Source of the DNA: Aegilops tauschii subsp. strangulata
Taxonomy: Eukaryota > Streptophyta > Magnoliopsida > Poales > Poaceae
DNA length: 64,000 nucleotides
Assembly (NCBI RefSeq): GCF_002575655.3
Contig: NC_053039.3
Coordinates: forward strand, 378,239,633 to 378,303,632
Reading direction: 5' to 3'
A program made the translations under genes and the position numbers. Below are positions 23,179 to 34,513 of the stretch, in pieces (within the stretch, counting starts at the first letter, position 1; each line of letters starts with the position of its first letter). The notes beneath the pieces are model-generated. The model saw nothing but the letters and a program-made list of their open reading frames with translations, had not been told where the DNA came from and did not search any database.

Positions 23179-26100
23179 ATGGTGGGCGCTGGTCGGGAGC
23201 GCACCAAGGCCCCTTCTTCGTCGGCGCGTGGTCTGAGGTCTTCCATTCCAGACGCACCTCTCCGCCGAGCGTTGCTGGACAGTATGGCCACACCGCCGGG
23301 CCCTTCTTCGTCGACCGCGGTGCCCAGCAGGGGACGAGGTAGGAAGAGAGGAGGTGGGGCACGTGGTCGCGGGAGAGGAGGTAGGGTGACTGCTACGGCG
23401 CCTTCCTCGCCGCCACCCCCAGCTGTTTCACCTGAGCACGTGACTGCTAGGGTGGACTCGTCCGAGGAGGAGGCTACACGGACTCCGGTCCACGAGCCTC
23501 CGGTCCACGGGTCTTGGGCCCACGAGCCCCGGGTCGACTGGCCTTCGGCCCACGAGAGTTCGGCCCACGAGACCCCGGAGGAGCACACGTCCGGATGGGG
23601 TACCTGGCCGGATCAGCCCGAGGAGCCGAGTGGCCATGCTGATGATGGCGGGGAGCCGACTGATCTTGAGGAGGAGGGGGCACTGTCTACCAGCGTGGTG
23701 CTACACGGCTCCCGTCCGTGCCGGCGACCCGCGAGCAGAGGTGGTTGATTTTCCCTGATGGGGAGAGGTACGTAAGTGCATTTAATATTTTTGTACCTTC
23801 TGCATTCACGTTTCTTCAAATAACTAATGCGTTGGCCTTGTCATGCTGCAGGGGTTGGGACCACCATCATAGTGTCCGCCGGCCCAACTCCGTCCTTGGA
23901 GTTCTTTGCCGGCAAAACTTCCCGGGGTTTGTCACGTTGCCTGGTGAGGGTCGGCTTCCAGAGCTTGGATTGAGCTGGGAGCACTACGTGGCTGCCCTGG
24001 CCCCGCCGGATGAGATTATCGACGGTGTCGTGTGCGACACGAGGGCAGACATGGTGATCAGAAAGTTCTGGGTAATTTCTCCTTTACACATTTAAAAATC
24101 TTCAACTAGCTAGTTATTAATTGTACTAATCAATATTGTCTCATTTGATTGCAGACATTCTACAGGTGTGAGGAGGGATACGAGGAGGACGCGGCACATG
24201 TTATCGAGAACGTCTGCAAGCGCCTACTCCAGAACTTACGGCACGAGGCTCGGGTGCAGGCTGTTCGAGACTACTACGCCTTGCGTGGTATCAAGAAGAC
24301 CAAGCCGGCGTGCCGCGATAAGTTCCTGAGTAAGGAGCAGTACATGAAGGTAATTCTTAAGGCCTTCTACTTAAGTTCCTTCATTTAGTAATTCTTAGCC
24401 GTAGCGCTCAAGTTTCTATTTGCTAACTTAGGCGCCTCCGAGATGGTGTGCGGATCGGATGGATTGTTGGGAGGTGTTGGTCGATGAGTGGTGCTCAAAA
24501 GAATGGCTAGCCCTCCACAACGAGGCCAAGGACAAATGTGCCCAAATGGAAGGTGTGCCACACCATCAAGGCAGCTCCAACTTATATCAGTTCGGGCGCA
24601 ACTGGGTATGTGGTTTGCTTCATGATTCATGCAATTCATTCATCATACTAGCTTGAGCCCTTTAATTACTAATTTACATTGTTTCTCTCTTTCAGGCACG
24701 CCACAATAAGGTGGATAAGGTGCCAGAGGTGTACGACCTGTATGCCATGGCCCACACTGCCTCTTTCAAGAAAGTCAAGGCTTTCTCTCAGTCTGACCTC
24801 GATGATGCAAACAACTTCACCAACATCTCCTCCCACAACAAGCTCGTGAGATATAGAGATGAGGGGAAGGTGAGGAAAGGGGAGGACTTTAACCCGAGCC
24901 AGGGTCCCATTGATCCAGAGCTGGTGATGATATCTGGTGGCGGGAGGTCCCATGGCTCCATAGCCATTGGAGATGGACTTATCCGTTGTCCTAGCACTCT
25001 CCCGGAGATCAAGGCGCGCCAGTCGAGCTCCGCTCCTGAGATAAGGCCTCATGAACGGCCAGTGCAACTCGCCATCAAGGTTAGTGATACGTACTCAGTT
25101 ATCTTTCTCCATTAAATTGTGTGCGCTTCCATCAATGATTACAAATGGTCATGTGAGTGGTGTTGCAGGTTGCTATACAGAGTGAGAGAGATAGAACGGA
25201 GAAACTTCTGGCGGAGGCGGCGGAGAGGCAGCGGGAGTTGGAGGAGAGGACGACAAAGATGATGGAGGAGGAGAGGGCACGGAATGACATGCAGGCAAGG
25301 GCCATGTACGAGCTCCTTGTGGTAAGTTTCTTCTGCAGATTAGCCAAAACATTCATGTAGTGTTTGTCTCATTACTAACTAGTATGACTGAGTCGTCAAA
25401 ACCAAATGTGCAGTCTGTGTGCGAGAAGACCGGTCAGACCGCTCCGCCGATGCCAGTGATTGCTCCTGGGACCACGGTGAGTTTAATTTGAATGGACATT
25501 ACTTGCTAGTCTTAACATTTGAGTGTCATCATGCTAACAAGACATTGGAAATGATCTTTGGTGCAGCGTAACTCCAGACAAGCATCGCACGATCCTTCTC
25601 CAGCTACCGACACGAGCCAGCCCGCTCCTACACCTCCTGGATCTTGGTAAGTTTATCTAGTGTTTTGCTTAACACATGCATAAAGACCTAGACTTAGCTT
25701 TATTTCCTCCAATGCTTACCATAATGACCTAGACTTAGCTTCTTCTCCTCCAAAATGACTTAATAAGCTTACTGACCTCCAAAACCATCCATTTTACCTA
25801 AGTTAGCTCTAAAACGACCTGTACTTAGCTTACTTATGTAAAAAATTGCATAATTAGCTTAGTTAGCTCATAAACGATCCATTTTACCTAAGTTAGCTCT
25901 AAAATGACCCATTTTACCTAGGTTAGCTTATAAATGATCCAGTTCATCCAAGTTAGCTCAAAAATGACCCATTTTACATAGATTAGCTCCTAAATGATCC
26001 ATTTTACCTACGTTAGCTTTAAAATGACCCATTTCACCTAGGTTAACTCCAAAATGACCCATCTTACCTAGGTTATCTCATAAACGATCCATTTCAACTA

Positions 26101-26638
26101 ATTTAGCTCATAAACGATCCATTTCACCAAGTTAGCTAAAAAATGATCCATTTCACCTAAATTAGCTCTTAAATGATCCATTTCACCTAAGTTAGCTCAA
26201 AAAGATCCATTTCAACTAAATTAGCTCATAAATGATCCATTTCACCTAAGTTAGCTCAAAAACGATCCATTTCAACTAAGTTAGCTCATAAATGATCCAT
26301 TTCACCTAAGTTAGCTAAAAACGATCCATTTCACCTTAGTTACCTCAAAAACGATCCATTTGACCTTAGTTAGCTCATAAACGACCCATTTCAACTAAGA
26401 TGGCTCATAAATTATCCATTTCACCTTAGCTAGCTCATAAACGACCCATTTCAACTTAGTTAGCTCATATATGATCCATTTCACGTAAGTTAGCTCATAA
26501 ATGACATACTCTTCTTGTTCTAGTCTTCTTCTTGTTCTACTCTTCTTGTTCTAGTCTTCTTCTTATTCTACTCTTCTTGTTCTAGTCTTCTTATTCTAGT
26601 CACCTATTTCTAACTTTCTTATTTTTCATTTTGCAGAT
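23179..26638 (+). CDS. Second CACTA gene, Transposase_24 (Ptta/En/Spm) type
   Basis: Multi-exon gene downstream of the transposase, same strand. Exons by gt-ag signals: 23179-about 23766, 23852-24071, 24155-24349, 24432-24605, 24696-25079, 25169-25321, 25414-25476, 25567-25646 and from 26637. Exon 1 is basic and low-complexity (RGRGRKRGGGARGRGRGG), then has repeats of the HEP/HES type. It shifts frame near 23705-23718 before REQRWLIFPDGER. The conserved core includes LVDEWCSKEWLALHNEAK, MEGVPHHQGSSNLYQFG and VYDLYAMAHT, matching the plant Transposase_24 family. A coiled coil follows (RTEKLLAEAAERQRELEERT). The TGA stop appears to be formed across the last splice junction. In En/Spm the second protein binds subterminal repeats; that role is inferred. 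Activity is doubtful because of the exon 1 shift. Confidence 0.75.
25780..26505 (+). repeat. 30-bp minisatellite in last intron of the second H gene
   Basis: About 24 degenerate copies of a 30-bp unit, consensus near aaacgatccatttcacctaa plus gttagctcat. Early copies carry attttacc and later ones atttcacc or atttcaac. It is followed by a short tcttcttgttctag array (26506-26600). The intron runs from about 25647 to 26636. Confidence 0.9.
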
Positions 26639-26959
26639 TTCATTCACTTGACGAAAGCTTGCATAGATGGAGTGCTCCTTATCCCTTTCTCTGTTTCTTT
26701 TGTATCGTTGAACTATGCATGTATCGTTGGATGAAACTATTGTAATATATATGGTTGGATGCCTCTATGTTGAACTTGCTATGTATGATGGAACTATGCA
26801 TGGAACTTGGTATGGTTGGATGGAACTATGCATGTATGATGAAGTTATGTGTTGGATATCTTATATGTTTGCTCTGTAATTGCCTTGTGAAATATATTAT
26901 ATATGTCATATATATTTGCTGTGAATTTTTTTGGATTTAATAAAAAACAGAAAAAAGAG
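26639..26959 (+). other. 3' untranslated region of the second H gene
   Basis: No long conserved ORF. Contains imprecise repeats of ggaactatgcatg/atggttggatg (26740-26840) and ends near ttaataaaaaacag (26938-26951), a possible polyadenylation region, just before the right subterminal array. Confidence 0.5.
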
Positions 26960-27488
26960 CCAATATGCACGCTCTTTGCCGTCTGCCACAGACGGCAATG
27001 GGCTCTTTGCCGTCTGCCGCGGATGGCAAACAAGACACGTGGCATCCAGCTGTGCTTCCTGGGAACTGACCCATTTGGTCAGTTTGCCTACAGTGGCAGG
27101 CGGCAAAGAGTAAACGATTTTGCCGTCAGCGGCGGACGGCAAAGGCCTGCCATGTAGTGACGTGTAGATGACATCATACGGCGGACGGCAAAGACACTAG
27201 AAAGTTTGCCGTCTGCCGCGGACGGCAAAGGCACTAGAAAGTTTGCCGTCAGCGGCGGACGGCAAAGGCCTGCCGTTAGCCACTTAACGGACTGATAGCG
27301 CAATTATTGCCGTCCGCTCTCTTTGCCGTCCGTGGCAGACGGCAAAGGGCCTTTGCCATCAGCCGCCAGGAAGCAGACGGCAAAGTAGCTCTTTACCTTA
27401 GCCTACTTTGCCGGAACCTTTTGCCGTCCGCCGTTCATGCCTTTGCCGTCCGCCGTGGCAGACGGCAAAATAGCTGATTCCTGTAGTG
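26960..27488. repeat. Right subterminal array and terminal repeat of H
   Basis: About a dozen tttgccgtc.../...gacggcaaa copies in both orientations, ending with tagctgattcctgtagtg (27471-27488), the right terminal inverted repeat. Target copy ata follows at 27489-27491. Confidence 0.9.
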
Positions 27489-28310
27489 ATATCACCCAAA
27501 CCAATAGTAACAACATCCTTTTCGCAGTCTATCCTAGCATTAACAGTGTTTAAGAAGGGTCTACCAAATATAATGGGACAAAAGCTATCTTGTGTAGAAC
27601 CAAGAACAATAAAATCAGCAGACTTCAACATCTCTAACAATCCCAATTGGTGAAATAGTATCTCTATTGGCAAGTTTAATGGTGACATCAATATCTTCTA
27701 ACTCAGCAGGTGCAATATCATGCATAATTTCTTTGTATAAGTCAATAGGTATTGCACTAGCACTAGCACCCATGTCACATAGGCCATGATAACAATGATC
27801 TCCTATTTTAACAGAAATAACAGGCATGCCTACCACAGGTCTATGTTTATCTTTAGCACAAGGTTTAGCAATTCTGGCAGTTTCATCACAGAAATAAATA
27901 ACATGCCCATCAATATTATCAGCCAAGAGATCTTTAACCATAGCAATATTAGGTTCAACTTTAACTTGCTCAGGGGGTGTATAAGTTCTAATATTGCTTT
28001 TACGAACCACAGTTGAAGCTTTAGCATGACCTTTTATCCTAACAGGAAAAGGTGGTTTCTCAACATAAGCAGTAGCAACAATAGGATCATTACAAGTGAC
28101 AGTCTTTTCTTCAACTTTAATAGGTGCAGCTACTTTTACTTCTATAGGAGGATGATATTTAAACCACTTCTCCTTAGGGAGATCAACATGAGCAGCAAAA
28201 GATTCACAGAAAGAAGCTACTCTCTCTGAGTCAAGTCCATATTTAGTGCTAAATTTACGGAAAACATCGGTATCCATAAAAGATTTAACACAATCAAACT
28301 TAGGTGTCAT
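27489..28310 (-). pseudogene. Aspartic protease region of C polyprotein
   Basis: The open part 27615-28310 starts MTPKFDCVKSFMDTDVFRKF and reaches the protease active site CDMGASASAIP (DMGAS in place of DTGAS). A frameshift near 27630 moves into the frame that carries SADFIVLGS and FGRPFLNT, the second conserved protease block. The protein then runs into CACTA H at 27489. The protease would cleave the Gag-Pol precursor. It shares the frame with gag and with RT, consistent with a single ancestral polyprotein. Confidence 0.85.
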
Positions 28311-28316
28311 AACTGA

Positions 28317-28997
28317 CTCCTTACCCTCATCGAGATCCTAATATTCAGAGTTGCATTTAATTCTTTCCAATAAATCCCATTTGAATTCAATAGTCTTCAT
28401 CATAAAAGAGCCAGCACAAGAAGTATCGAGCATGGTGCGATTGTTATCAGAAAGCCGAGCATAAAATTTTTGAATAATCATTTCTCTTGAGAGCTCATGA
28501 TTGGGGCATGAATATAACATTGATTTAAGCCTCCCCCAAGCTTGAGTGATGCTTTATCCTTCGCGAGGCCAGAAATTATATATATAATTGCGATCACGAT
28601 GAACAAGATGCATAGGATAAAACTTCTGATGAAATTCCAATTTCAATCGTTTGTAGTTCCATGATCCCATATCATCACATAGCCTATACCATGTCAATGC
28701 ATCTCCCTTCAAAGATAAAGGGAAGACCTTCTTCTTAATAACATCATCGGGCACACCTGCAAGCTTAAATAATCCACAAACTTCATCCACATATATTAGG
28801 TGCTCATCAGGATGTAAAGTTCCATCCCCTGCAAAAGGATTAGCTAGCAGTTTTTCTATCATACCCGAAGGAATTTCAAAGTAGACATTTTCATTTTCAA
28901 TAGGTTCAGTAGGTTCAATAGGTTGAGGAGCAACTCTTTGCTCTACTGGTCAGGGTGAAGATACCCCGAACAAGCCCCTCGGAGGATTACTTTCCAT
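28317..28997 (-). pseudogene. Gag of element C, with stop codons
   Basis: Starts at the ATG read from 28997 (MESNPPRGLFG), about 80 bases after the primer site. The retrotransposon Gag domain is clear: VFPLSLKGDALTWYRL and KLEFHQKFYP, then SCAGSFM. In-frame stops lie near 28950, at 28554-28556 and at 28338-28340. Gag forms the virus-like particle; this copy cannot make a full protein. Confidence 0.85.
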
Positions 28998-29075
28998 AGT
29001 AAGAAGTGACAATAAATTTCGGCCCACTATATAAATTTTTCCTTACCAAATTCCACCTACCAAAGGCGCTTCACA

Positions 29076-29092
29076 CCCCGGCAACGGCGCCA
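29076..29092 (-). promoter_or_regulatory. Primer-binding site of C (tRNA-Asp)
   Basis: On the minus strand tggcgccgttgccgggg, a perfect complement of the 3' end of plant tRNA-Asp, 11 bases after the LTR end at 29104. Confidence 0.9.
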
Positions 29093-29103
29093 GAAAAGAG
29101 TCT

Positions 29104-30608
29104 TGATGACCCACAAGTATAGGGGATCTATCGTAGTCCTTTCGATAAGTAAGAGTGTCGAACCCAACGAGGAGCAGAAGGAAATGATAAGCGGTTTTCA
29201 GCAAGGTATTCTCTTGAAGCACTGAAATTATAGGTAACAGATGGTTTTTGTGATAAGATAATTTGTAACGATCAACAAGTAACAAAAGTAAATAAAGTGC
29301 AGCAAGGTATCCCAATCCTTTTTGTAGCAAAGGACAAGCCTGGACAAACTCTTATATAGAGAAAAGCGCTCTCGAGGACACATGGGAATTATCGTCAAGC
29401 TAGTTTTCATCACGTTCATATGATTCACGTTCGGTACTTTGATAATTTGATATGTGGGTGGACCGGTGCTAGGGTGCTGTTCTTACTTGAACAAGCATCC
29501 CACTTATGATTAACTCCTATTGCAAGCATCCGCAACTACAAAAGAAGTATTAAGGTAAACCTAACCATAGCATGAAACATATGGATCCAAATCAGCCCCT
29601 TACGAAGCAACGCATAAACTAGGGTTTAAGCTTCTGTCAGTCTAGCAACCCATCATCTACTTATTACTTCCCAATGCCTTCCTCTAGGCCCAAATAATGG
29701 AGAAGTGTCATGTAGTCGACGTTCACATAACACCACTAGAGGAGAGACAACATACATCTCATCAAAATATCGAACGAATACCAAATTCACATGACTACTA
29801 ATAGCAAGACTTCTCCCATGTCCTCAGGAACAAACGTAACTAATCACAAAGCATATTCATGTTCATAATCAGAGGGGTATTAATATGTATAAAGGATCTG
29901 AACATATGATCTTCCACCAAATAAACCAACTAGCATCAACTACAAGGAGTAATCAACACTACTAGCAACCTACAGGTACCAATCCCAGACTTAGAGACAA
30001 GAATTGGATACAAGATATGAACTAGGGTTTGAGAGGAGATGGTGCTGGTGAAGATGTTGATGGAGATTGGCCCTCTCCCGATGAGAGGAGCGTTGGTGAT
30101 GACGATAGCGATGATTTCCCCCTCCCGGAGGGAAGTGTCCCCGGCAGAACAGCTCCGCCAGAGCCCAAGATTGATTCCGCCAAGGTTCCGCCTCGTGGCG
30201 GCGGAGTCTCATCCTGAAAGCTTGCTTATTATTTTTCTTCGGACAAAAGACTTTATATAGCAGAAGATGGGCACCGGAGGGCCAACAGGGGGCCCACGAG
30301 GCAGGAGGGCGCGCCCCCACCCTCATGGCCAGGGTGTGGGCCCGCTCTGGTATTTCTTCCGCTCAGTATTTTTTATTATTTCCAAAAATAACTTTCGTGG
30401 AGTTTTAGGACTTTTGGAGTTGTGCAGAATAGGTCTCTAATATTTGCTCCTTTTCTAGCCCAGAATTCTAGCTGCTGGCATTCTCCCTCCTTATGTAAAC
30501 CTTGTAAAATACGAGAGAATAGGCATAAGTATTGTGACATAATGTGTGATAACAGCCCACAATACAATAAATATCAATATAAAATCATGATGCAAAATGG
30601 ACGTATCA
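29104..30608 (-). repeat. 5' LTR of C (also 3' LTR of a second, lost unit)
   Basis: 1505 bp, nearly identical to 9190-10713. It has a primer site on its downstream side (29076-29092) and a purine tract on its upstream side (30609-30625). It therefore separates two internal regions, the arrangement of a tandem LTR array. Confidence 0.9.
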
Positions 30609-31280
30609 ACTCCCCAAAGCTTAGACCTCGCTTGTCCTCAAGCGGAAGCCGATAACGATAAATATGTCCACATGTTTAGAGATAGAGGTGTCGATAAAAT
30701 AAAATACGGACATGAGGGCATCATGATCATTCTAATAACAGCAACATATATGGGTATTGTCATATAATTTCTTATGCTCAAGTAATAATCTATTCACAAT
30801 GCAAAGTATGAATCAAAAACTTCATTGAGAACCAACAAACTATAATCTCAGTCATTGAAGCAATTGCAATTTATCATAACACCGGAAAGAGTCAACATAA
30901 GAGCTTTTCAGCAAGCCCACATACTCAGCCATCATTTAGACTTTCACAATTGCTAACACTCACGCAATACTTGTGGTTACGGAGTTTTAATCGGACACAG
31001 AGAAAGATAGGGGCTTGTAGTTTCGCCTCCCAACCCTTTTACCTCAAGGGTAATGTCAACAATAATAGTTCATGCTAACTTACATCCAATTAGATATATA
31101 TGTCAGGATCTTTCCAACACACCGTGCTTGCCAAAGGATAAAACGTAAAAAGGAAAGGTGAAGATCACCATGACTTGCATAAGGGTAAGAGATAAAAGTA
31201 AAAGATAGGCCCTTCGCAGAGGGAAGCAGAGGTTGTCATGCGCTTTCAGGGTTGGCAGCACAAAATCTCAATGCAAAAGA
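30609..31280 (-). mobile_element. 3' internal region of a second C unit, truncated
   Basis: 672 bp matching 10714-11387 almost base for base, ending abruptly at gcaaaaga (31280). The following sequence (from 31281) is unrelated. No gene. Confidence 0.9.
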
Positions 31281-32690
31281 GCCAATAGGTTAGGTTTATA
31301 TAAAAATAATTTTGGTACTAAAACTGGTCGGTCGCCAATCGCTAGTACGGGCCGAACTGTGGGCCTACAATCATCTTGGGCCATTAGTTAGGTCTAGACT
31401 TAATCTGGCCCACTATTAGTTTTGGGCCTTTAAAAGGCCGAGTAAACCGCTTGCCTTAATTGGGCAAGAAAATTAAATAGGCTTTAAACAGGCTAAGATC
31501 TAGATTGAGCCTTAATTGTGGCGAACAAATCACGGGCCGACAGCAGGCTGTAATATACATGGCCCATTATTGTCCCATTTGTATGACGGGCCATTAACGG
31601 GCTGAAATGTTTTTGGGCCTTGGCTGACCCCATTACATGACGGGCTGGAAGCAGGCCGTATGTATAATGGGCCAAAATTAGCCCCAACACTATCAAGGGC
31701 CTTCAACAGGCCGATAGGCAGTTTGGGCTATCCACAAAGACTACGGGTCGTTAATAGGCCAAAAGTAACTAAGGACCAGAATTAGGCCCAGGAGCAACTT
31801 GGGCCTTTAAATGGCCGAAAGTGAAACCAGGCCAAAAGAGGCCCATATAAACAGGGCCGCTGACAGGCCGAAACTAATATCGGGTGAACTGTTAAAGGGG
31901 CCACTAAGAGGCCAAAGAGCAAATCAATCCCCCAATGGGCCCGATGGCACAGTAGCTGTTAAAGGGTTGTATCTGTTATGGGTCGTAATTTGGCCCAAGA
32001 TATGAAAGTCAGTTAACGGGCCGGATCAGATGTGGACCGTAATTTGGCCCAAACTATTGCAGGCTGTTAACGGGATGGATCTGATATGGGCCGTAAACTG
32101 GCCCAGAATATTGCAGTCCTTTAACGGGCCATATCTGTTGTGGGCCATAATTTGGTCCAAAAAATGTTAGGCTGTTAACGGGCCATCCCATTAGATCTGA
32201 CGAAATCTTGTGGGCCTGTTCCTGGGCCGGCTTTTAAACCTATATGGGCCTCTATTGGGCCGTCCCACATGTCAACGTTTCATTGGCGACTCCTGTCTAA
32301 TGGACGGTTGACATCTGTCCCAACGCTGAGCTGACACGTGGATCGTCGGCGAATGAGAATTTTACACATGGAAAATTACCATTGGTCCAGGCTGTTTACA
32401 GGTTATCGGATCCAAACCAAAACCTGATAGCTTAACGGCGACCCGTTACGGTGGATGCCACGTGTCGGTTACCCTTGACGAAAGCACTTCTATGACGCGC
32501 GATTTATCTTCATGGAAGTGGACACTTCTGTGATGATAATTTTGGTAATGTCATAGAACACTTCTACAACAGCACAGGTATGACTATCTTGATTCTGTCA
32601 TAAAATCGTCATGGATGTACATGCATGACAGAAAACGTGACCTACTGTGACAAAGGCGTATCATCACGGAAGTGGGTTTTTTTTGTAGTG
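31281..32690 (-). mobile_element. CACTA-like DNA transposon terminus K (one end only)
   Basis: The right end, read on the minus strand, is cactacaaaaaaaa followed by ccacttccgtgatgatacg and repeated gaagtg/catgac subterminal motifs (32490-32680), typical of CACTA ends. The left part (31340-32290) is rich in ggcc motifs and includes four exact-length 54-bp tandem units at 31958-32173. No matching left terminus or 3-bp duplication was found, so the element is truncated at 31281, or the ggcc-rich part is a separate repeat. No coding region. Confidence 0.6.
31958..32173 (+). repeat. Four 54-bp tandem repeats with ggcc motifs
   Basis: Units start at 31958, 32012, 32066 and 32120, each beginning near gttaacgggcc and containing gtaatttggcccaa. 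More degenerate copies extend to the left. Confidence 0.85.
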
Positions 32691-33165
32691 GGCGAGCTCA
32701 AGGAGTATTGGCAAAAGGTAGCCGTCCTCAAGAGCGCGCTGGCCAGCAAAGACGCGGAGCTGCTGAAGCAAGCAATTGCCCTGAAGGAGAAGGAGGCCGC
32801 CGCCCAGCGAGCCGGTGAGGCCCGGGCCGGTGCAGACGACCAGGTGAAGCAGTTGATGAAGAGGCTACATGACGTGGAGGCCGTCGCGATGCGTAAGCTT
32901 TGTTTGCCTTTGTTCCCTTGTGGGTTTCCATTGCTTGAATTGTGGTCTAACATGGTATCCTCTTTGTAGTGCTGCTTCTGGACGTCGTCCATGTGGACAT
33001 GGTGAAGCGGCTCCAGCATGTTGCCGACCTTGCACAGCGGATGCGTACTGCACTAGGTACAGCGTGTGAGACATTGTACCATGGCGAAGAGGACCTCGAC
33101 GACAGATGGTGTCATCAAGCTGCTGGAACGGGCTTTGACCCATCAGGCATCCAACCCAGTAAAAC
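32691..33165 (+). pseudogene. Coiled-coil gene fragment, two exon pieces
   Basis: Starts abruptly at the end of K. The first piece (32691-about 32891) encodes an alanine- and lysine-rich helical stretch (ELKEYWQKVAVLKSALASK, KEKEAAAQRAGEARA). It ends at gcgatgcgtaagc, a possible splice donor. After a T-rich stretch ending ctttgtag (about 32969), a second piece encodes LLLDVVHVDMVKRLQHVADL. GC-rich codon use differs from the surrounding repeats. It looks like the C-terminal part of one of the many Triticeae plant-transposon-domain proteins, but no diagnostic domain is left. Neither a start codon of its own nor a function can be given. Confidence 0.4.
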
Positions 33166-33175
33166 AATGTTTAAG

Positions 33176-33700
33176 GGATATTGGGAAACATAGTAGAAAA
33201 CAAAACAAAATCATCCTACGATCAATATCTTGAATCACTATGAAGATGCACACAAGGGTAGATCAGATTGTTACCAACTCTGAGTTGTAGCTGAAGGAGA
33301 GTTGGTGTAGATTGTTCTTGAAGTCCCACGAACCGTCCAAGATCCCGCGACCCGAAGACTGAAAGCACAGCCTCTCTACGGATTGCACGTGTACGGGCTT
33401 CACGATCCGGCAGGGGTTCATCGTCTACAGCTTAGCGTCACCAGAGAATTAGAGGAGGGAGGAAAATAACCGCACATGGCTTCTCTATTGTGAGGACTAG
33501 AGAGAAATCAATCTAATCTAAATCTAGATGAACTAGAGAGGAAGGGTGCCCGAACAACAGAACTTGTATGTTCTCTAGGGGGCGCCCCCTCTCTCGTATA
33601 TAGGTGTGGGAGGGGGCTCCCCTCCCTTGGCGCGCCGGCTATGGAGGACGAGTCCTCCTGTGACTCGGCCTATCCACCTCCAGTCATGGACGCATATAGC
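33176..33700 (-). mobile_element. LTR fragment, Copia-like
   Basis: Minus-strand reading ends ...ttttctactatgtttccc, resembling the 3' end of Triticeae Copia LTRs, but the last bases read aata in place of aaca. A TATA-like tatatacg lies on the minus strand near 33595-33602 beside a C/G-rich segment, as in LTR promoters. The right boundary is not defined and no duplication was found. No gene. Confidence 0.45.
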
Positions 33701-34513
33701 TGCACCGGCGACCGAAAGGGAAAAGAGTCGGTGCGGAAGTGGTGAAGACGCTCCTCCTTTGTTTATTATTATCGTTTTTTAGTTGTTTAAGTTTAGAACC
33801 TGTCCGGCGATGAAATTTGGTGATCTTTTGGATGATGTAAAGTGGGTTTATGTGTATTTTATTATCCGTTTGATGTCGATTTCTTTGTCCGTTGTTTGAT
33901 CTATGTAGAGTAGTTCATCACGTTGCATGTGTAGTATGAATATAGGGTGCCGGATATGAGGTACGCGGCCATGCGGACGAGAATTTGAGAACTGAGCGGT
34001 CATTGTCCGCGGACGCACCCGAGTTCGCGGACGTATAGGAATCGTGGTTGTAGGTAGACTAACCAACAGAAAATTGATCGAGCCTAAGAGCAACTCCAAC
34101 GCGTCGACCCAAACGGACGACGATTTTGTCCGCATTTCGTTTGTTTCTGTCGGCCGTCCGCTTGGCATCCGCCCTGTTTTTCTTTTGGGTCGGCTGTGCG
34201 CCCAACTCCCGCGGCCCATTTCATGTCCGCGCACAAATTTGAAAGGCCCGCGGCCATAGATCATGCTAGCAGCCATGCCGTCGCCAAAAGTTCATGTTGG
34301 CACCATATGCCAGCTTCCAGAAAAACCACCACACAGTTCATGCTGGCGCACTTGCTAGCGGCCGGCACACATGCCAGCACACAAAAAGGGGCGGGAGCTC
34401 GACCACGCCATCTCGGCCGTGGTCATATGCTAGCACACTTGTCGGCATACAAAAAAGGGATGGCGCTCGCCGCCATAGATCACTCGTTGTCGAACTTGAT
34501 CATGTCAGTCTGT
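33701..34513. other. Unclassified sequence
   Basis: About 0.8 kb without a convincing gene. The segment 34088-34260 contains gagcaactccaacgcgtcga and cccaaacggacg, a sequence type I recall from small Triticeae DNA transposons, but ends were not found. Imprecise repeats of catgctagcagcc and ggcacacatgccagcac follow to 34500. Short ORFs on both strands are not credible. Confidence 0.4.

Larger units (their letters stand above)
17124..27488 (+). mobile_element. Complete CACTA (En/Spm) transposon H
   Basis: 10,365 bp. Terminal inverted repeats CACTACTGGAATCAGCTA (left) and, on the minus strand, CACTACAGGAATCAGCTA (right) differ at one base. The 3-bp duplication ata lies at 17121-17123 and 27489-27491. 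Subterminal zones (17145-17460 and 26960-27480) are packed with tttgccgtctgc/gcagacggcaaa palindromes, the likely transposase binding sites. Two genes lie on the + strand: a TNP2 transposase and a Transposase_24-type gene. It is inserted between protease and RT of element C. Termini are intact but the transposase has frameshifts, so it would move only with help from a related active element. Confidence 0.95.
9190..31280 (-). mobile_element. Athila-type autonomous-class element C, with tandem partial second unit
   Basis: Minus-strand element. From right to left: 5' LTR 29104-30608, tRNA-Asp primer site 29076-29092, gag and protease (27489-28997), CACTA H inserted, RT, RNase H and integrase (13006-17120, with MITE J inserted), a small ORF (12285-12740), noncoding 3' region, purine tract, 3' LTR 9190-10713. 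The region right of the 5' LTR (30609-31280) repeats the purine tract and 3' internal region (10714-11387), so a second unit once lay there. All pol domains are recognisable but broken by stops and frameshifts. It is inserted in the integrase of B. Confidence 0.85.

Noticed and set aside
25780..26505. Regular repeats that could look like a CRISPR array
   Set aside because: Units are contiguous 30-bp tandem copies without spacers, in an intron of a plant transposon.
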